Of a DNA stretch of 64,000 nucleotides, positions 1 through 8,097 are shown piece after piece; the first letter of the stretch is position 1; each line of letters opens with the position of its first letter. The notes below the pieces were generated by a model. That model was not told the origin of the DNA. It was given only the letters and a program-made list of their open reading frames with translations, and did not search any database. A program made the translations under genes and the position numbers. Location of the stretch: the NCBI RefSeq assembly GCF_000013645.1, contig NC_007952.1, positions 1,860,001 through 1,924,000 on the forward strand, given 5' to 3'. Source of the DNA: Paraburkholderia xenovorans LB400 (GTDB taxonomy: Bacteria > Pseudomonadota > Gammaproteobacteria > Burkholderiales > Burkholderiaceae).

Positions 1-461
1 ATCAACAGGCTGCTGATGGTCTCGTTGACGCCGCGCCACTGCCGCAACGCACCGACCGCGCCGATCCAGACGCCGCCCGCCAGCATGCCGGCGAGCGCCA
101 TCAGCGGCGTGGCGATGAGCCAGGGCGTGTTATGCGGCAGCATCTGCGGAACGATGGCGGCGCACATGCCGCCCAGCGCGAGCGCGCCCTCGCCGCCGAT
201 CACGATCAGCCCGACCTGCGCGGGCAACGCCACGCACAACGCGGTCAGCATCAACGGCGCGGCGCGCAGCAGCGTGCTTTGCCACGCGAACGAGGAGCCG
301 AACGCGCCTTGGAAAATCAGCACGATCGCGTCGAGCGCGGGCTGTCCCTGCACCAGCAGGAAAAGCGAGAACAGCAGCAAGGTGCCGAGCACCGCCAGCA
401 CGGTCGGCAGCGCGGGCAGGAACGAGAGCATCACTCTCGCAACAGAGGCATTGGGGCGCAT
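1..461 (-). CDS. ABC transporter permease, BMP/nucleoside type (partial, 3' end beyond window)
   Basis: Inner-membrane permease of a basic-membrane-protein (BMP) type ABC importer, the BPD_transp_2 fold. Only the first 153 codons are in the window. The protein begins MRPNASVARV, followed by a hydrophobic segment at about residues 10-37 and more from about 60 on. The family-typical glycine-rich stretch GGEGALALGG follows. The start has a GAGGAG ribosome-binding site about 7 nt upstream. It lies 49 nt downstream of the BMP binding-protein gene on the same strand, so the two are very probably co-transcribed, with atzF ahead of them. The substrate is not evident from sequence; BMP-family importers take nucleosides, purines and related small N-compounds. 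Confidence 0.85.
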   Translation of the reverse strand, partial: MRPNASVARVMLSFLPALPTVLAVLGTLLLFSLFLLVQGQPALDAIVLIFQGAFGSSFAWQSTLLRAAPLMLTALCVALPAQVGLIVIGGEGALALGGMCAAIVPQMLPHNTPWLIATPLMALAGMLAGGVWIGAVGALRQWRGVNETISSLL

Positions 462-510
462 CACGGCTCCTCGATCGACGACCAACATCGTCACGCAAAC
501 ACCGCCGTCG

Positions 511-1608
511 TCAGATCTGGCCGACGACGCCCGCGACCAGATAGTTCATGCTTTCGAGCGTGTAGTCGGTCTGAGCGTGACTCGCGCCCGAGGCGATCGC
601 CATGCCGCCCTTGTTGTCCTTCATCGGGCCTTTGAAGATCACGAAGTTGCCGGCCACCATGCTGGTCTTGATCGAGTCGGCGTTCTGTTTCGCCGCGGCC
701 GTGACTTTCGCGCCGTACGGCGACATCTTCACGAAGCCCTCTTTCAGACCGCCGCGCAAAACATTGGGCTGCGGCGTGCCGGCTTGCGCGCCCGTCACCA
801 ACTGCTTGTACGGCGTGGCCCAGTCCCACTCGGCGCCGGTCAGATAACCCTTGGGCGCGAGCGCGGCCTGGCTCGCGTGGTAGCCACAGCTCATCGCGCC
901 GCGTTTTTCCGCGGTCTCGACCACGACCTTCGGACCGTCGACGTGACAGGTCAGCACGTCGCAACCCTGATCGACGAGGCTGTTGGTGGCTTCGGCTTCC
1001 TTCACCGGCATCGACCAGTCGCCTGTGAAAATCACCTGGGTGGTGATCGACGGATCGACCGACTGCGCGCCGAGCGTGAACGAATTGATATTGCGCAGCA
1101 CCTGCGGAATCGGCTTGGCCGCGACGAAGCCGAGCTTCTTGCTCTTCGTCATATGGCCGGCCACCACGCCGTTCAGGTACTGGCATTCGTCGATATAACC
1201 GAAGTAGCTGGTGATGTTCGACGGGTTGCCCTGCTTCCACAAACCGCCGCAATGCGCGAAGCGCACCTTCGGATACTTCGCCGCCATCTTCAGCACGTGC
1301 GGATCGAAGTAGCCAAACGAGGTCGCGAAGATGAGCGTGGCGCCGTCCTGTTCGATCATCGCTTCCATCGTCTTCTGCACGGCGATGGTCTCGGGCACGT
1401 TCTCTTCTTCTACCACCTTCACGTCGGGCATCTTCCTGATCACCGCGGCGGCTTGCGCCTGCGCCTGGTTGTAGCCGTAGTCGCCACGCGCGCCGACGTA
1501 GATCACGCCGACGGTGGTCTTCGGCGCGGCGAACACCGACTGGATGGGCAGAATATTGCCGAGCGTCAGCAGACTGGCGCTCTTGATGAAATTGCGGCGG
1601 CTTGTCAT
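511..1608 (-). CDS. BMP family ABC transporter substrate-binding protein
   Basis: Periplasmic binding protein of 365 aa, PnrA/BMP family. It begins MTSRRNFIKSASLLTLGN, which has a twin-arginine-like RRNFIK motif followed by a hydrophobic stretch and cleavage near VFAAPK, so export may use the Tat route. The mature domain starts with TVGVIYVGARGDYGYNQA, typical of the family. The ATG at 1608 was chosen because the signal sequence begins there; the frame is open further upstream but only overlaps the end of atzF. It sits 23 nt downstream of the atzF stop and upstream of the permease, forming a leftward atzF-binding protein-permease operon. This context suggests uptake of a ureide- or allophanate-yielding compound, which is inference. 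Confidence 0.9.
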   Translation of the reverse strand: MTSRRNFIKSASLLTLGNILPIQSVFAAPKTTVGVIYVGARGDYGYNQAQAQAAAVIRKMPDVKVVEEENVPETIAVQKTMEAMIEQDGATLIFATSFGYFDPHVLKMAAKYPKVRFAHCGGLWKQGNPSNITSYFGYIDECQYLNGVVAGHMTKSKKLGFVAAKPIPQVLRNINSFTLGAQSVDPSITTQVIFTGDWSMPVKEAEATNSLVDQGCDVLTCHVDGPKVVVETAEKRGAMSCGYHASQAALAPKGYLTGAEWDWATPYKQLVTGAQAGTPQPNVLRGGLKEGFVKMSPYGAKVTAAAKQNADSIKTSMVAGNFVIFKGPMKDNKGGMAIASGASHAQTDYTLESMNYLVAGVVGQI

Positions 1609-1631
1609 GGTGTCCAATTCCTGATGGAGGG

Positions 1632-3533
1632 TTAAAGAGCGTTGGCCTGCGGGTTGGCTTGGGGGTTTGCCTTCAGGCTGGCGAGATACGCGAGCCAGCC
1701 GCCGAACGACGTGATATCGAGCGCGCCGCTGTCGTCGCTGACGGCCGACGGCTCGCAGATGAAGCCCTTCACGCTGTGGCCGGAGGCGAGTTCCAACGTG
1801 CCGATGCCGAGCGGCGCGGGCACGTCGGCGACGAATTTGCCGAAGCTGCGCAGCGGCACTTCCCACAGTTCGATCGCGATCGGCCGGCCTTGCTGCTGCG
1901 TGGCGCGCACGAGGCCGGGTTTCGGCGGCTGGGTGTTGGCGAGCGCGTAGAGCTTGTAGCCGGGCGCGGTGTGCGTGGCTTCGACGAAACGCGCGCCCGC
2001 TTCCTGGAGTTGCCAGTTCAACGGCTGTCCGCGCAGATGCGCGCCGACTACCGCGAGGGTGAGGGTCGGTTCCTGGAACGGCAGCGGCTGGATGAGTGCG
2101 GCGGCCGATGCGGCTGCGGCGCTGGCGTTCGCTGCTTCGCTGGTATTGCCGGCACGCGCGGCCTCCGTCGCGTTCGCGAACAGCGCCTGAATCCGCGCGC
2201 CGAGTTCAGCGAGGCGCCGGTCCGCGCCGCTCGGCGCGATCAGCGTGACGCCTGCGGGCAAGCCGTCGCTGCGCCGCTGACACGGCACGGCCAGCGCGCA
2301 CAGGTCGAGCAGGTTGACGAAGTTGGTGTAGTAGCCGAGCTGACTGTTCAACTCGACCGGATTGGCCTTCACGTCGGCGATCAACGGATGCGTTGGCGTG
2401 GTGGGCACGATCAGGATGTCGATCGTTTCGAACAGCGCTTCGGCGTGGCGCTTCAGATCGGCCAGCGCGTACTGGCCGTTGAAGGCATCGGCGGCGTTGA
2501 ACTGCTCGGCTTTGCCGATCACTTTGGCCACGACCGGATCGATGGCTTCGTGATGGGTTTCGAAAAACGTGCCGAGCGCCGCGCGCCGTTCAGCGACCCA
2601 CGGGCCGTCGTAGAGCAGAGCCGAGACGGCTTGGAGCGGCTCGAAGTCGATTGGTTGTGTGCTCAGATGCAGGTGCGTGGTGAGCGTGTCGAGTGCCGAT
2701 GAAAACGCCTGGCTCGCCGCCGTGTCGCCGTAAAACTCCAGTTGCTCCGGCACGCCGACGCGGGGCGCCGCACGCAGCAGACCCAGCGCCGGCACCTTGC
2801 GCGAGTAACCGTCCAGCGAATCGAAGCAGGCGATTTCACTGAGCACACGCCATGCGTCGTCCACGTCGTGCGCGAAAACGGAGATCGTGTCGAGGCTTCG
2901 GCACGCGGGCACCACACCACGTTTGCTGACCAGTCCCAGCGACGGCTTCAATCCGACGAGCCCGTTGAACCCCGCCGGCACGCGGCCCGAACCGGCCGTG
3001 TCGGTGCCGAGCGAAAACGCCACGCAACCCGCCGCGACCGCCACGGCCGAGCCTGAACTCGAACCGCCCGAGACGTACAGCGGCGACCCGGCATGCCGCA
3101 CCGCGCCATACGGCGAGCGCGTGCCGACGAGGCCGGTGGCGAACTGGTCGAGATTGGTCTTGCCGAGCAGAATCGCGCCGGCATCGACAAGCCGCTGCAC
3201 GGCGAACGCAGACGCGTCCGGCGTATAGGCGAACGGCTCGCAAGCGGCCGTGGTCGGCAAGCCGGCGACGTCGATATTGTCCTTGACGGCGAACGGCACG
3301 CCGAACAGCGGCATCTGCTCGAACACGGCACTGCCCTGGGCTTCGTATAGCGCTTCGAGCGCTTTTGCGCGGGCACGCAGGTCGGCTGCCGGCACGCGCA
3401 GAATCCAGACTTCGGGCCGGTCGATGGCGTCGATCCGCGCCAACGCCGCCGTCACGGCTTCAGTCGGCGTGAGGCGGCCCGCAGCATAGGCCGCGAGCAG
3501 ACCTTTGACCGTCATGGGTGAAGAAATAGGCAC
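1632..3533 (-). CDS. atzF: allophanate hydrolase AtzF
   Basis: Hydrolyses allophanate (urea-1-carboxylate) to ammonia and CO2, the last step of urea carboxylase and cyanuric acid/biuret pathways; cytoplasmic. The 633-aa length fits AtzF. Residues 1-460 are an amidase-signature domain with catalytic Lys84 in FAVKDNID, the Ser-rich YVSGGSSSGS at 154-162 and the nucleophile Ser182 in DTAGSGRVPAG. Residues about 480-633 are the AtzF C-terminal domain. The GTG start at 3533 is preferred because AAGGA lies about 7 nt upstream; the in-frame ATG at 3515 has only a distant site. No urea carboxylase or biuret/cyanurate hydrolase gene is in the window. The alanine-rich linker at about 440-475 is unusually repetitive. 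A long palindrome lies immediately upstream of its ribosome-binding site. Confidence 0.95.
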   Translation of the reverse strand: MPISSPMTVKGLLAAYAAGRLTPTEAVTAALARIDAIDRPEVWILRVPAADLRARAKALEALYEAQGSAVFEQMPLFGVPFAVKDNIDVAGLPTTAACEPFAYTPDASAFAVQRLVDAGAILLGKTNLDQFATGLVGTRSPYGAVRHAGSPLYVSGGSSSGSAVAVAAGCVAFSLGTDTAGSGRVPAGFNGLVGLKPSLGLVSKRGVVPACRSLDTISVFAHDVDDAWRVLSEIACFDSLDGYSRKVPALGLLRAAPRVGVPEQLEFYGDTAASQAFSSALDTLTTHLHLSTQPIDFEPLQAVSALLYDGPWVAERRAALGTFFETHHEAIDPVVAKVIGKAEQFNAADAFNGQYALADLKRHAEALFETIDILIVPTTPTHPLIADVKANPVELNSQLGYYTNFVNLLDLCALAVPCQRRSDGLPAGVTLIAPSGADRRLAELGARIQALFANATEAARAGNTSEAANASAAAASAAALIQPLPFQEPTLTLAVVGAHLRGQPLNWQLQEAGARFVEATHTAPGYKLYALANTQPPKPGLVRATQQQGRPIAIELWEVPLRSFGKFVADVPAPLGIGTLELASGHSVKGFICEPSAVSDDSGALDITSFGGWLAYLASLKANPQANPQANAL

Positions 3534-3543
3534 CTGTTTTTCC

Positions 3544-3577
3544 TTGAGTGCAATCTTGAATACAAGTTTGGACTCAA
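3544..3577. promoter_or_regulatory. 34-bp concentric palindrome, likely operator of atzF
   Basis: The arms TTGAGT (3544-3549) and ACTCAA (3572-3577) are exactly concentric with inner arms CTTG (3555-3558) and CAAG (3563-3566) around AATA. Allowing two mismatches, the whole is a 15-bp-armed palindrome. The inner CTTGAATACAAG resembles operators of FCD-type GntR regulators (TTGTATnCAA). Its outer arm abuts the atzF ribosome-binding site, so a bound protein could block transcription of the atzF operon. The nearby GntR gene (4923-5657) is the natural candidate, by inference. Confidence 0.6.
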
Positions 3578-3862
3578 ATTAGCAGGAGCTATGCCAACGC
3601 GCCATCGTGGTCGAAAAAGCTTGTCCGGTCTATGCTGGAGAAGGCCAAGCGGCGTATTCGACCTGTCTCGGCGGTCATTTGGAATAGCCAGGGTTTGCGA
3701 ACCTGATGGTGCAGCATTCACCAATTCGGGGCCGCGCGGCGCCGTTTTCGCGCGCCACGCTGCCGCATCGACCGCACTCGCTCGTGCTGCGCCTGGCCGG
3801 AATGCGCAATAGCGATTACTGGCAGCCTCTGCCGGCAAACCGGCGAGGACAGATGGCGAGCG

Positions 3863-4288
3863 GGCACCGCGCATCACAATGCCGTGCAGCCCGGCAAGCG
3901 GCCTTTCCATACGCTGAACCCCGGCATGTATGTGAAGAACGGGTACCCGCAACTGCTGTTCGGCACGCAAGGCGCGGACGGTCAGCCGCAAACGCTGGCC
4001 GCGATTCTCACGCGGCTGATCGACTACGGCATGGATCCGTTGAGCGCCCTCGCCCGCCCGCGTTTTCTGCTCGGCAAGACCTTCTCCGACACGCGCGATG
4101 CGTTGAAGCTCGAAGCGGACGCCGGCGCCGACGTGTTCGCGGCACTCGCCGCGCGCGGCCATGAAGTGAGCGCGATTGCGGCGCAGAGTCCGTTGGCGGG
4201 ACATCCTGGCGTGATTCGCATCGAGCCGGACGGGTCGGCTTCGGGCGCGCACGATCCGCGCAGCGATGGGCGTGCGCTTGTGGCTTGA
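3863..4288 (+). pseudogene. gamma-glutamyltransferase C-terminal remnant
   Basis: An open frame encodes GTAHHNAVQPGKRPFHTLNPGM and continues for about 140 residues to a TGA at 4286-4288. The PGKRPFHTLNPGM stretch and the later LDYGMDP, ARPRF and RGHEV-type segments match the C-terminal small-subunit end of gamma-glutamyltranspeptidase, normally about 530-580 aa. The N-terminal subunit and the autoprocessing Thr region are absent; no continuation of the frame is recognisable between 3580 and 3860. A GTG at 3884 could start a short product, but without the catalytic threonine it cannot be active. It looks like a decayed, truncated gene stranded between two leftward operons. Confidence 0.7.
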
Positions 4289-4322
4289 TGGGCGGTGATG
4301 CCGGGTTATCCGAGCCGCCACG

Positions 4323-4913
4323 TCACCCAAGCGTGAACCGGTCGCGCGTCGTTATGTAGTCGCTCGCGCCGAAGCGCCCCACCGGAAAATAATGTTGCAG
4401 GCGCACGCGCCACGTTTCCGTATCGATCAACTCGTCGCGCGCGTGCAACCGGTGCACACGTCCAATGAAAATCTGCCGGCTCGTCGTCTCCAGCGTCTCC
4501 CACGTCGTGCACTCGAACGCGACCGGCGCTTCCGCAATGCGTGGTGGCGCAACGTGCGAACTCGGCACGGGCGTCAAGCCGACTTCGGCGAGTTCGCTCA
4601 CGTTCGGCGGCAGCCGTTCTCCACAGCGGTGCATTTTGTCCGCGATAGCTTCGTCCGCGAGATGCACCACGAATTCGCCGGTCCGCATGATATTCACCGC
4701 CGTATCCTTCAGCGTGCCGTCGGCCACGCGGTTGACGCTGATCATCACGATCGGCGGTTCCTCGCCGAGCATGTTGAACATCGAGAATGGTGCCGCGTTG
4801 ATGGTGCCGTCGGCGCCGAGCGTGGTGACGAGCGCGATAGGACGCGGCACGATCAGGCTCGCCATCAGCTTGTAGCGCTGGTATTCGGTGATCGCTGCGA
4901 AATCGATTTCCAT
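4323..4913 (-). CDS. flavin reductase family protein (DIM6/NTAB type)
   Basis: A 196-aa FMN-binding split-barrel protein of the flavin reductase family, which supplies reduced FMN to partner monooxygenases or binds flavin. It begins MEIDFAAITEYQRYKLMAS and contains the family-typical RPIALVTTLGADGTINAAPFS and NRVADGTLKDTAVNI stretches. It starts 9 nt after the GntR gene stop on the same strand, so it is the third gene of the deacetylase-GntR-reductase operon. A plausible client is the DszC/SfnC-like monooxygenase at 11485-12789, an inference from reaction chemistry and proximity only. Confidence 0.85.
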   Translation of the reverse strand: MEIDFAAITEYQRYKLMASLIVPRPIALVTTLGADGTINAAPFSMFNMLGEEPPIVMISVNRVADGTLKDTAVNIMRTGEFVVHLADEAIADKMHRCGERLPPNVSELAEVGLTPVPSSHVAPPRIAEAPVAFECTTWETLETTSRQIFIGRVHRLHARDELIDTETWRVRLQHYFPVGRFGASDYITTRDRFTLG

Positions 4914-4922
4914 GTTGGCTGC

Positions 4923-5657
4923 CTAGTTAGGAGTGGCGGATGCGGTAATGCCGAGCAATTGGCCCAGACTCTTTTCGCCGCGCATCCGCGAGGTTTCGAT
5001 CCGTTCTTCGAGGTCGCGCAAATGCGCTTCCATATGCGCCATCGCGCCGGCCGCGTCACGCGCCTCGATGCAATCGACAATCGCCGCATGCTCCGCGTGT
5101 TCGCACGGTGCATGCCCCGGCGGTTCGTACACGCCCACGATCAGCGAACAACGCGAGACCAGTTCCTTCAGATAGTTTTGCAGAATCGAATTACCCGCCA
5201 GCGCGGCGATGCGCATGTGAAAGCCACTCGCGAGCGTCGCCCACGAAGGCTGGTCGAAGCGGTGCATCGCTTCATGTTCGCTCGCGAGCTGCTGACGCAA
5301 CGCCTTGATATCCGTGGCGTTCGCGCGCTGCACGGCCAACTCCACCAGCATCCTTTCGACGGAGCGGCGCGCTTCGAAGATCTCGCGCGTTTCCTCGGGC
5401 GTGGGTTCGGCGATCACCGCACCCTTGTTAGGCCGCAATACGACAATGCCGTCATACGCGAGCTTTTCCAGCACGCGCCGCACCACCGCGCGGCCCACGC
5501 CGAACAGCTGGCATAACTCAGGCTCCGGCAGCTTCGTGCCCGGCGTCAGACGATGATTCAGCACGCCGTCGAAAATGGACTGATAGATGCGCGCGTCGAG
5601 ATCCGCATCGTCTTTGCGGGCTTTTTTTGCGGTAGCCGCGCCGGCTTTCGCGTTCAT
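4923..5657 (-). CDS. GntR family transcriptional regulator, FCD subfamily
   Basis: A 244-aa regulator with an N-terminal winged helix (about residues 22-90, including LCQLFGVGRAVVRRVLEKL and DGIVVLRPNKGA). An alpha-helical FCD ligand domain follows (about 95-225), with metal-ligand-type histidines in HMRIAAL and EHAAIVDCIEARD. The ATG at 5657 overlaps the stop of the upstream deacetylase gene by 4 nt (ATGA), evidence of translational coupling. FCD regulators usually repress a catabolic operon and are released by its substrate. Likely targets are its own operon and perhaps atzF, whose upstream palindrome has an FCD-like core. The N-terminal 20 residues are Lys/Ala-rich and poorly conserved in such proteins. 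Confidence 0.9.
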   Translation of the reverse strand: MNAKAGAATAKKARKDDADLDARIYQSIFDGVLNHRLTPGTKLPEPELCQLFGVGRAVVRRVLEKLAYDGIVVLRPNKGAVIAEPTPEETREIFEARRSVERMLVELAVQRANATDIKALRQQLASEHEAMHRFDQPSWATLASGFHMRIAALAGNSILQNYLKELVSRCSLIVGVYEPPGHAPCEHAEHAAIVDCIEARDAAGAMAHMEAHLRDLEERIETSRMRGEKSLGQLLGITASATPN

Positions 5658-6619
5658 GCAACGGCCGGGCGCACAATGCCGTCCCGCTCCAGTTCGTCCA
5701 TATGATTCGCTATAGCGCCCGGCGTGGTGATCCACACGTCGCCTCGGGCGCGTGCCGCGGCGATATGCTGAAGCGCGCGGCGCAAATGCCGCAGGCGATA
5801 CGGCTGTCCCACCAGATACGGATGCAACGCGATGCCCATGACGAGCGCCTGAGGCCGCGTGCCGCGATTGGCCTGTTCGAGCATCTCGTCGAACTGGTCG
5901 ATGATCATATCGGCGAAGGCGCGGCCATCCATATGTCGGCCCACCATCATCGGCAGATCGTTGAGTTCTTGGGGATACGGTATCGACCACAGCGGCGCGC
6001 CGCGCGTGGCCATCCGCACAGGGCGATCGTCGTGACACCAGTTCAGCGTGTAGCGATAGCCGGTCTCGGCGAGCAGATCCGGCGTCAGATGGGACTCCGA
6101 AATCCACGGCGAAAGCCAGCCTTGCGGTGTCGTGCCGGACACTTCGACAATCCGCTCGCGGCAGTGCAGAAGCAGCTCGCGTTCGCCGTTTTCGTCCAGA
6201 TCGCTTTGCCGGTGCGCATTCGTGTGGCCGTGACCGATCAGTTCGTCGCCGCGCGCCACGCAGGCCTCGATCAGTTCGGGACAGTGATCGTAGAGCGCGG
6301 TGTTGATCAGCGTGCCGGCCGGCAGATCGAGTTGATCGAACAGTTCGATGCAGCGCCACGCGCCGACCCGATTGCCGTACTCCCGCCAGCTGTGGTTGAG
6401 CACATCCGGCTGCGGCGAAATCGGGCCGAGCGCGGCGCCCAGCCCTTCGCCGAAAGCAAAGTGTTCGATGTTGAAGCCCAGATAGACCGCGAGCCCGGCG
6501 TCGCCCGGCCAGCGGAATGCGTCGCTGTCGGTGATCGGCCGGTACGCAAAGCGGCCGTGCGTGGCGAGCAACTGGCGCGCGCGGTTCGCTGCTGCGGGCA
6601 TGTTCCGTGTGTCGTTCAT
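5654..6619 (-). CDS. polysaccharide deacetylase family protein (PuuE-like amidohydrolase)
   Basis: A 321-aa NodB-fold deacetylase. Related family members act on small cyclic or acyclic N-compounds (PuuE allantoinase, cyclic imidases) rather than polysaccharides. No signal peptide is visible, so it is cytoplasmic. It has the metal-site HxxxH in IGHGHTNAHR and the segments GWLSPWISES and MGIALHPYLVGQ typical of the PuuE-like branch. The ATG at 6619 (MNDTRNMPAAAN) was chosen; an in-frame ATG at 6661 would add 14 residues, and neither has a strong ribosome-binding site. It heads the operon with the GntR regulator and flavin reductase. Next to allophanate hydrolase, a ureide- or imide-opening role is plausible but unproven. 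Confidence 0.8.
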   Translation of the reverse strand: MNDTRNMPAAANRARQLLATHGRFAYRPITDSDAFRWPGDAGLAVYLGFNIEHFAFGEGLGAALGPISPQPDVLNHSWREYGNRVGAWRCIELFDQLDLPAGTLINTALYDHCPELIEACVARGDELIGHGHTNAHRQSDLDENGERELLLHCRERIVEVSGTTPQGWLSPWISESHLTPDLLAETGYRYTLNWCHDDRPVRMATRGAPLWSIPYPQELNDLPMMVGRHMDGRAFADMIIDQFDEMLEQANRGTRPQALVMGIALHPYLVGQPYRLRHLRRALQHIAAARARGDVWITTPGAIANHMDELERDGIVRPAVA

Positions 6620-6744
6620 TTGATAAAGCCGTGGGTGATGAAACGCGACGCAGTGCCTCATGGATGAACCGGATTGGCCGGATCATGCCCCGGGACGGAC
6701 CGAAGACGCACCGTGATCGCGCAAGAACAAACGCCTGAATCGCT

Positions 6745-6767
6745 AACGATCGATGCTGCGGATCGTT
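6745..6767. promoter_or_regulatory. inverted repeat in the divergent promoter region 6620-6934
   Basis: AACGATC (6745-6751) and GATCGTT (6761-6767) form perfect 7-bp arms around a 9-nt spacer. A second short perfect repeat, GCACCG-TT-CGGTGC, is at 6824-6837. The 315-bp region separates the leftward deacetylase operon from the rightward PotABCD-type operon and must hold both promoters, so these repeats are candidate operators. No convincing -10/-35 pair was identified. Confidence 0.4.
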
Positions 6768-6934
6768 TGCAAAATATGAGCCAACTCGTAGACGTTAAGC
6801 ACAACGGTATGTCGGCAATCGGCGCACCGTTCGGTGCAACGGATGGCACATGTCTTGCATTTGCTTGGTTTCGTTCGGACGCAGCGTCAGTTTTCGCGCG
6901 CCCCGCTCTTCGCCGTTCACGAGGACGCCTCCTG

Positions 6935-7993
6935 ATGATTCAGCCTGTTTCAACGGTGCTCGAAACCCAAGCCGCCGACATCGAACTGGTGCACGTGTCG
7001 AAGCAATATGGCGACTCGCTTGCCGTCGACGCAATCGATCTGCGCATTGCCGGCGGCCAGTACTGCTGTCTGCTCGGGCCGTCGGGATGCGGCAAGACTT
7101 CGACCTTGCGCATGATCGCCGGGCATGAATCCGTCACCGAAGGCGACATTCTGATCGCCGGCCGCAACGTGACGCGCGCGGAGCCCGCCGCGCGCGGCAC
7201 GGCTATGGTGTTCCAGAACTATGCGCTGTTCCCGCATCTGAGCGCGCTCGACAACGTCGCGTTCAGCCTGAAGATGCGCGGCATCGCCAAAGATGTGCGG
7301 CGCAAGCGCGCCGCCGGGTTGCTGGAACTGGTCGCCATGTCGGCGTATGCCGAACGCAAGCCGGCGCAGCTTTCCGGCGGCCAGCAGCAACGTGTCGCGC
7401 TCGCGCGCGCGTTGCTGAATCAGCCAGGCTGCCTGCTGCTCGACGAACCGCTGTCCGCGCTCGACCCGTTCCTGCGCGTGCAGATGCGCGCCGAACTCAA
7501 GCGCTGGCAGAAGGAACTCGGCATTACCTTCGTGCACGTCACGCATTCGCAGGAAGAAGCAATGGCGCTGGCGGATCTCGTCGTGGTGATGAGCCACGGC
7601 CGCATCGAGCAGAGCGGCACGCCGCACGAGGTCTTCAACCGTCCGCGCACCGAATTCGTGGCGCGCTTTCTCGGTGGGCATAACGTATTCAGAACCAATG
7701 GCCGCTTGTTTACCGTGCGCGCCGATCATCTGCGCATCGTGCCGCATGGCGTCACGCCGGTACAGAACGCCGGCGGCGACAACGGTATGACGCGCATTGG
7801 CGGCGTGCCTTGCACGGTGCGCGAGGCCGAATACCAGGGCACCCATCTGCGCATGACGCTCGATCCGCTCGACGGCTCGCCCGAGTTGATCTCGCTCGTG
7901 AGCGACGGTGACTACGACCCCGCACGGCTCGGCCCCGAAGCTCGCGTGGTGGTCTGGTGGAACGAACAGGACGCGCATCCGCTCGCGGCCTGA
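6935..7993 (+). CDS. ABC transporter ATP-binding protein, PotA type
   Basis: ATPase of a polyamine/opine-type importer (352 aa). Walker A is GPSGCGKT at residues 48-55, the signature is LSGGQQQR, and Walker B is LLLDEPLSALD. The switch His is in VTHSQEEAMAL, and a C-terminal TOBE-like regulatory region runs from about 245. The ATG at 6935 has GAGGA 9 nt upstream and the protein begins MIQPVSTVLE; the frame stays open upstream but without family similarity. It is first of a four-gene importer operon (ATPase, binding protein, two permeases) transcribed away from the deacetylase operon. Confidence 0.93.
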   Translation: MIQPVSTVLETQAADIELVHVSKQYGDSLAVDAIDLRIAGGQYCCLLGPSGCGKTSTLRMIAGHESVTEGDILIAGRNVTRAEPAARGTAMVFQNYALFPHLSALDNVAFSLKMRGIAKDVRRKRAAGLLELVAMSAYAERKPAQLSGGQQQRVALARALLNQPGCLLLDEPLSALDPFLRVQMRAELKRWQKELGITFVHVTHSQEEAMALADLVVVMSHGRIEQSGTPHEVFNRPRTEFVARFLGGHNVFRTNGRLFTVRADHLRIVPHGVTPVQNAGGDNGMTRIGGVPCTVREAEYQGTHLRMTLDPLDGSPELISLVSDGDYDPARLGPEARVVVWWNEQDAHPLAA

Positions 7994-8097
7994 GTTGCGA
8001 TGAAGTTTGCGCATTGAAGCAGCACCGCATCGCCGCGCACGAAACTTCCAGCAAGCAAAAACCGAACGTCAATCGAACGTCAACTGAGGAGAAAGCA

